This document shows positions 59,994 to 64,000 of a stretch of 64,000 bases of DNA, one piece after another. Positions within the stretch are counted from its first letter, which is position 1. Each line of letters starts with the position of its first letter. This stretch comes from JACDHG01 sp963815295. GTDB taxonomy: Bacteria > Actinomycetota > Actinomycetes > Propionibacteriales > Nocardioidaceae. The position numbers were made by a program, and so were the translations under genes. A model generated the notes under the pieces. That model was not told the origin of the DNA. It saw only the letters and a list, made by a program, of their open reading frames with translations, and ran no database searches. Where the stretch lies: positions 62,001 through 126,000 of the forward strand of contig CAWFFZ010000008.1 in NCBI GenBank assembly GCA_963815295.1. Direction: 5' to 3'.

Positions 59994-60973
59994 CCGGCGG
60001 CGACAGCGTCCTCGAAGTGCGAGACCTCCAGACGGTGGTGCGGTCGCGTGGCCGCGAGCTGCCCGTTGTTCGCGGAGTCTCGCTTGACGTGCAGGCCGGT
60101 GAAGTAGTTGCGCTGGTCGGTGAGAGCGGCAGCGGCAAGTCCATGACAGCCCTGTCCGTGATGGGGCTGTTGCCGTCTGCGGCACGAGTGACGGGTGGAA
60201 CGGCTCGACTTGGTGGCCGCGACCTCCTGGCACTCGACCCGACGGAGCTGCGGAAGGCGCGAGGCGACGAGATCGCGATGATCTACCAAGACCCGATGAC
60301 CTCTCTGAACCCACTGATGCGGGTCGGAGCGCAGGTAGTCGAAGGACTCGAGGCACATGGTGTGCCTCGCGTCGACGCTCGGTCTCGCGCCCTCGAATCG
60401 CTTGGCGAGGTCGGCCTTCCTCGCCCCGAGCGCATCGCTCGCTCCTACCCGCACGAGTTGTCCGGCGGGCAGTGCCAGCGCGTGATGGTCGCGATGGCTG
60501 TCGCGATGCGACCCAAGGTGCTGATCGCCGACGAGCCCACCACCGCGCTCGACGTGACGATCCAGCAACAGGTGCTCAGCCTGGTCGACGACTTGCGCCA
60601 GCGACTGGGGATGGCGGTCGTGTGGATCACGCACGACCTCGGCGTCGTAGCCCGGATCGCAGAGAAAGTGCTTGTCATGTACGCCGGCCGCGTGGTCGAG
60701 TCTGGCCGGAGCGCTGACCTGTTCCGGCGTCCCGAGCACCCCTACACCGCAGCACTGCTCGGCTCGATCCCCCCGGTGCTCGGCAGTGAGCGCCCCCCGA
60801 TACCGCAGATCGGCGGCACCCCACCGGACCTCGCGAGCCTGCCCGCAGGGTGCTCGTTTCATCCCCGCTGTCTGCAGCGTGAGGCGAAGTGCACCGAGCA
60901 CGACCCACGGCTCGAGCCGCGTGGTCGCGACCTCGCGGCGTGCTGGGTCCCGCGAGATCGGTGGGTCTCATGA
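59990..60973 (+). CDS. oligopeptide ABC transporter ATP-binding protein (DppD-type)
   Basis: A 327-residue ATPase from GTG 59990, GTGA overlap. Walker A is VGESGSGKSMTAL, the Q-loop YQDPMTSLNPLM, the signature LSGGQCQRVMVAMA (Cys at the usual Gln/Arg position), Walker B VLIADEPTTALD and the switch ITHDLGVVARIAE. The C-terminal oligopeptide domain carries a cysteine set (AGCSFHPRCLQREAKC) that can bind an iron-sulfur cluster in DppD proteins. Confidence 0.94.
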   Translation: MTGGDSVLEVRDLQTVVRSRGRELPVVRGVSLDVQAGEVVALVGESGSGKSMTALSVMGLLPSAARVTGGTARLGGRDLLALDPTELRKARGDEIAMIYQDPMTSLNPLMRVGAQVVEGLEAHGVPRVDARSRALESLGEVGLPRPERIARSYPHELSGGQCQRVMVAMAVAMRPKVLIADEPTTALDVTIQQQVLSLVDDLRQRLGMAVVWITHDLGVVARIAEKVLVMYAGRVVESGRSADLFRRPEHPYTAALLGSIPPVLGSERPPIPQIGGTPPDLASLPAGCSFHPRCLQREAKCTEHDPRLEPRGRDLAACWVPRDRWVS

Positions 60974-61953
60974 GCCTGGTTGTCGAGGATCTGGTCAAGC
61001 ACTACAAGTCGCGAGGGGGGACGGTCCGTGCCGTCGACGGTGTCTCCTTCGAGGTGGAGAGTGGTCAGACCCTGGGACTCGTCGGCGAGTCGGGCTGCGG
61101 GAAGTCGACGACGGCGCGGATGCTCGTGCGGCTCGTGCAACCGACATCGGGGCGGATCCTGATCGACGGCAAGGACATTACGTCGATCCGCGGCTCTGCC
61201 CTGTCGGAAATGCGGAGCAAGATCCAAATGGTCTTCCAGGACCCCTACGCCTCGCTCGATCCGCGACTGACCGTCGGGAGCACGTTGGGTGAGGTGCTCG
61301 CCGTGCGCCGGATCGTGATCGACCGCGCCAAACGGCGCGGTCGGGTCAACGAGTTGCTGGAGCTGGTCGGGCTGAGCGCGACGGTTGCGGATCGATACCC
61401 GCACGAGCTCTCGGGTGGGCAACGACAGCGGGTCGGCATTGCCCGTGCTCTGGCCGTCGAGCCGAGCATCATCGTGCTCGACGAACCGCTGTCGGCTCTC
61501 GATGTGTCCGTCCGCGCCGAGATCATGAATCTGTTGACCCGTCTTCGCGACGAGCTCGGGCTGACGTACGTCTTCATCTCCCACGACCTGGCGATGGTGC
61601 GTCACATCAGCGACCGCATCGCGGTGATGTACCTGGGACAGATCGTGGAGCTCGGCGGCTGGCAAGCAGTGTCCGATGCGCCGCTGCATCCGTACACGAC
61701 CTCGCTGCGCGACGCAGTACCTGTGGCGGACCCGGAGCTCGAAGCACAGCGCGAGGTCTCGCCCGTGCGGGGTGAGGTGCCGGATGCCGTCAACCCACCA
61801 GCCGCGTGCCGGTTCCACCCTCGCTGCCCGTTCGCCGAGGATCGCTGCCGAGGTGAGGTTCCCCTCCTGCGCGAGATCACCGTGGGCCACCAGGCGGCCT
61901 GTCACTTCAGCGAGCGGTTGTATGCCGACGCGCTCCGGACCATGTCGGGCTGA
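60970..61953 (+). CDS. oligopeptide ABC transporter ATP-binding protein (DppF-type)
   Basis: A 327-residue ATPase from ATG 60970, ATGA overlap. Walker A is GESGCGKSTTARML, the Q-loop VFQDPYASLDPRLTVG, the signature LSGGQRQRVGIARAL, Walker B IIVLDEPLSALDVSV and the switch ISHDLAMVRHISD. The C-terminal AACRFHPRCPFAEDRC again gives four cysteines. It completes a binding protein, two-permease, two-ATPase system. The operon ends 37 bp from the convergent TetR gene. Confidence 0.94.
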   Translation: MSLVVEDLVKHYKSRGGTVRAVDGVSFEVESGQTLGLVGESGCGKSTTARMLVRLVQPTSGRILIDGKDITSIRGSALSEMRSKIQMVFQDPYASLDPRLTVGSTLGEVLAVRRIVIDRAKRRGRVNELLELVGLSATVADRYPHELSGGQRQRVGIARALAVEPSIIVLDEPLSALDVSVRAEIMNLLTRLRDELGLTYVFISHDLAMVRHISDRIAVMYLGQIVELGGWQAVSDAPLHPYTTSLRDAVPVADPELEAQREVSPVRGEVPDAVNPPAACRFHPRCPFAEDRCRGEVPLLREITVGHQAACHFSERLYADALRTMSG

Positions 61954-61990
61954 CGACTCGTCAACCCCGCTCGGGGCAGCTGGGCCGGCG

Positions 61991-62635
61991 TCAGGTGTGT
62001 TCGGTGCGCAGGGACGGGTCAGGGCTCAGCCCCGACAAGCCGTGCCAGGCCAGGTTGACGAGATGCGCCGCCACTACTTCCTTGCCGGGCTTGCGGGCGT
62101 CGAGCCACCACTGGCCGGTCGTGCCCACCATGCCGACCAGCATCTGGGCGTACATCGGTGCGAACTCCGCGTCGAAGCCGCGGGATCGGAACTCTGCCTC
62201 GAGGATGTACTCAACCCGGGTCGCTATGTCGCCGATGATCGAGACGAACGAGCCGGACTCCGACCCGATCGGCGAGTCGCGGACAAGGATTCGAAAGCCA
62301 TCTGAGGACTGCTCGATGTAGTCGAGCAGGGCGAAGGCCGCCTGCTCCAGCTGGTCGCGCGGGTGGTCGGCAGTGAGCGACGAACGCATCATGTCGAGCA
62401 GCTGGCGCACCTCGCGGTCGACCACGACGGCATACAGGCCCTCTTTGCCGCCGAAGTGCTCGTAGACGATGGGTTTGGAGACGTCGGCGCGCGCAGAAAT
62501 CTCTTCGATCGATGCGCCTTCGAAGCCGCGCTCGGCAAACAGCGAGCGGGAGATATCGATGAGCTGCTCGCGGCGCTCCGCGCTTGTCATGCGTGTTCTC
62601 GGCGGGCGTTTGGACTTCCCCTGAGTCACCTGCAC
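61991..62635 (-). CDS. TetR family regulator, likely controlling fatty acid desaturation
   Basis: A 214-residue protein from GTG 62635. The DNA-binding domain is RREQLIDISRSLFAERGFEGASIEEISARADVSKPIVYEHFGGKEGLYAVV; the ligand domain has GTTGQWWLDARKPGKEVVAAHLVNLAW near the end. It lies 24 bp downstream of the desaturase gene in the same direction, so the pair forms an operon and the palindrome at 63670-63698 is its likely operator. Acyl-CoA or free fatty acid sensing is inferred from this context. Confidence 0.88.
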   Translation of the reverse strand: MQVTQGKSKRPPRTRMTSAERREQLIDISRSLFAERGFEGASIEEISARADVSKPIVYEHFGGKEGLYAVVVDREVRQLLDMMRSSLTADHPRDQLEQAAFALLDYIEQSSDGFRILVRDSPIGSESGSFVSIIGDIATRVEYILEAEFRSRGFDAEFAPMYAQMLVGMVGTTGQWWLDARKPGKEVVAAHLVNLAWHGLSGLSPDPSLRTEHT

Positions 62636-62659
62636 ATCATCGCAGTCCCGTATGTCGTC

Positions 62660-63637
62660 TCAGGCGGTTTCGGCGCGGACGCGCTTCTGGTCGAGGCGTT
62701 CCTGAACCGGCCAGCGCACCGCGGAGATCCAACCGGCCTTCTCGAGCAGCCAGATGATGCGTGCCGAGCTGTCGAGCTGGCCGCGCATCACGCCGTGACG
62801 GGCGCACGTCGGGTCGCTGTGGTGGAGGTTGTGCCAGGACTCGCCCATCGACGGGATCGCAAGCCACCAGACGTTTCCCGACTTGTCGCGTGACTTGAAC
62901 GGTCGGTCGCCCACGGCATGGCAGATCGAGTTGATCGACCAGGTGACGTGGTGCAGGACACCGACCCGCACGAGAGAGGCCCAGAAGAACGCGGTGAACG
63001 CGCCCTGCCAGGACATGGTCCACAGACCGCCGGCTACCGCCGGAAGGACGAGTGACGCGATAACGAACCAGGGGAACATCCGCGAGATCTTCACGATGTC
63101 GCGGTCCTTCAGCAGATCCGGCGCGTACTGGCGCTGCGAGGTCTGCTCCGTGTCGAACAGCCATCCCATATGGGCGTAGAAGAGGCCCTTGACGAGGGCC
63201 GGCACGGTCTCGCCGTAGCGCCACGGCGAATGCGGGTCGCCCTCACGGTCGGAGAACTTGTGGTGCTTGCGATGGTCGGCCACCCAGCGGATGACCGGGC
63301 CCTGGATTGCCATCGAACCGGCGATCGCGAGCGCGATCTTGACTCCTCGGTTCGGCTTGAACGACTTGTGGGTGAAATGACGGTGGAAGCCGACCGTGAC
63401 ACCGTGACCCGTGATTGCGTACGCCACGATCGCGATCACGACGTCGCTCCAGCCCAACCAACCGCCCCATGCCACCGGAACTGCGGCGGCGAGCGCGAGG
63501 AAGGGCAAGATGATGAAGATCCCGAGGGTCCACCGCTCGAGGAGAGACTGCTGGTCGCCTCCCAGGGTGCCGAGGGCTATCTCGGCGGCATCGGCAGTCT
63601 GGGTTTGGGGCGGGGCTACGGCGGTGGCTGGCGTCAT
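62660..63637 (-). CDS. acyl-CoA/fatty acid delta-9 desaturase (membrane di-iron)
   Basis: A 325-residue membrane protein with four helices and the three histidine boxes of the stearoyl-CoA desaturase family: HRHFTH (85-90), HRKHH (122-126) and HNLHH (269-273). HGVTVGFHRHFTHKSF and GDPHSPWRYGE are conserved flanks. It introduces a double bond into saturated acyl chains and needs an electron donor not encoded here. The TetR gene follows 24 bp downstream. Confidence 0.94.
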   Translation of the reverse strand: MTPATAVAPPQTQTADAAEIALGTLGGDQQSLLERWTLGIFIILPFLALAAAVPVAWGGWLGWSDVVIAIVAYAITGHGVTVGFHRHFTHKSFKPNRGVKIALAIAGSMAIQGPVIRWVADHRKHHKFSDREGDPHSPWRYGETVPALVKGLFYAHMGWLFDTEQTSQRQYAPDLLKDRDIVKISRMFPWFVIASLVLPAVAGGLWTMSWQGAFTAFFWASLVRVGVLHHVTWSINSICHAVGDRPFKSRDKSGNVWWLAIPSMGESWHNLHHSDPTCARHGVMRGQLDSSARIIWLLEKAGWISAVRWPVQERLDQKRVRAETA

Positions 63638-63859
63638 TCGAGGTCGTCCTCAGGGTGGAAAACACGTACTTACGCAACCGTAACCTACGGTGGCGTAACG
63701 TGAAAGTGCTTCTCAGGGACTCCTCAGCCACTTTCGAGGATCTCGAGACCTCGTGCACCGCGATCTGGGTGGTGGTTCCTCGGCGGTCGGGCGACCGCAC
63801 GGCTGTGGCAGACTGACCCCCGACGCAGGGGTGCACCGTCACGGCCGCACGCCACGCAT
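63638..63859. other. intergenic region upstream of the desaturase and tRNA-Gln
   Basis: The left 60 bp hold the desaturase promoter and the 29-bp palindrome. The remainder up to the tRNA has no recognisable gene; a GC-rich dyad (ACCCCCGACGCAGGGGT at 63817-63833) may be a hairpin. A short minus-strand frame covers part of it but looks like chance. Confidence 0.5.
63670..63698. promoter_or_regulatory. 29-bp palindromic operator before the desaturase/TetR operon
   Basis: Arms TTACGCAACCGTA and TACGGTGGCGTAA around ACC; 12 of 13 arm positions are complementary. It lies 33-61 bp upstream of the desaturase start, where a TetR dimer pair would block the promoter. Confidence 0.8.
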
Positions 63860-63932
63860 TCCCCTGTGGGGTAACCCGGCAGCCCGCAAGCCTTTGAAGC
63901 TTGAGGTCCTGGATCGAAGCCAGGCAGGGGAG
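63860..63932 (+). tRNA. tRNA-Gln(TTG)
   Basis: A 73-nt cloverleaf: acceptor TCCCCTG/CAGGGGA with the weak U1:A72 pair and discriminator G typical of glutamine tRNAs. D stem GGGT/GCCC, anticodon stem CAAGC/GCTTG with loop CTTTGAA (anticodon TTG), T stem CCTGG/CCAGG with loop ATCGAAG. Position 54 is A rather than the usual T. CCA is not encoded. It lies 29 bp before glmU. Confidence 0.93.
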
Positions 63933-63961
63933 CAGACTGAGACACCCGACGAGGAGCACAC

Positions 63962-64000
63962 GTGACAGCAGACCGTCCCGTAGCGGTCATCGTGCTGGCG
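63962..64000 (+). CDS. glmU: GlmU, N-terminal 13 codons (bifunctional GlcNAc-1-P uridyltransferase)
   Basis: The GTG at 63962, preceded by GAGGAG, opens MTADRPVAVIVLA, the start of the nucleotide-binding loop of GlmU (normally continuing AAGxGTRMKS). The gene leaves the window after 13 codons, so only the N-terminus is seen. GlmU makes UDP-GlcNAc for peptidoglycan. The location next to the ispE block agrees with the position of glmU in M. tuberculosis. Confidence 0.8.
   Translation, partial: MTADRPVAVIVLA

Overview
The window is GC-rich, dense in genes, and uses many GTG starts and ATGA/GTGA overlaps. It reads as an actinobacterial chromosome. Gene content and order (mscL, FmdB-like protein, 5-formyl-THF cyclo-ligase, UTP-glucose-1-phosphate uridylyltransferase, MoeA/Glp, RimJ-like acetyltransferase, SepX/GlpR, then pmt, rsmI, metG, tatD, rpfB, ksgA, ispE and, further on, glmU) follow the Mycobacterium tuberculosis Rv0985c-Rv1018c neighbourhood as I remember it. 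The protein style suggests Propionibacteriales (Nocardioides-like); that placement is inference.

Layout. 0-9.9 kb: end of a DUF1800 gene with its DUF1501 partner, a secreted lytic transglycosylase, a pair of M16 peptidases, a methyltransferase, phosphoglucomutase and an epimerase. 9.9-20.6 kb: conserved block 1, with a CIRCE-type heat-shock operator in front of an FmdB/Ruc-like chaperone gene, a run of molybdenum-cofactor genes around a MoeA/Glp homologue, the SepX/GlpR divisome membrane protein and tRNA-Ala(CGC). 20.7-40.7 kb: an accessory block between glpR and pmt. It holds an S41-like peptidase, an iron-box-controlled ferric ABC transporter, a frameshifted MFS gene, a sulfatase, a Na+/H+ antiporter, a five-gene transporter/peptidase operon, a HerA-type ATPase and a VOC protein. 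40.7-51.2 kb: conserved block 2 (pmt to an ABC-F protein). 51.2-63.6 kb: a TamR-like MarR regulator with trans-aconitate methyltransferase, small enzymes, an adenosine-deaminase-family enzyme, a serine hydrolase, a complete oligopeptide ABC operon, and a TetR/desaturase pair. The window ends with tRNA-Gln(TTG) and the first codons of glmU.

The most unusual things are non-coding. (1) A 19-bp palindrome, CTCACCC-N5-GGGTGAG, precedes every transcription unit of the 28.3-39.7 kb part of the accessory block (sulfatase, antiporter, five-gene operon, HerA ATPase), yet no regulator is encoded there. (2) Two opposed arrays of 22-bp repeats fill the gap between the convergent ABC-F and MarR genes and contain both stop codons; a smaller 22-bp duplication sits in the same way at another convergent junction. 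(3) A 19-bp tandem duplication over the start of a small gene creates a short overlapping upstream reading frame. Classical operators are also visible: CIRCE, a DtxR/IdeR box, a CRP-type site at rpfB, MarR sites around tam, and a large palindrome before the desaturase gene.

All coordinates and motifs come from reading the sequence. Family names come from recognised motifs, and no database search was run.
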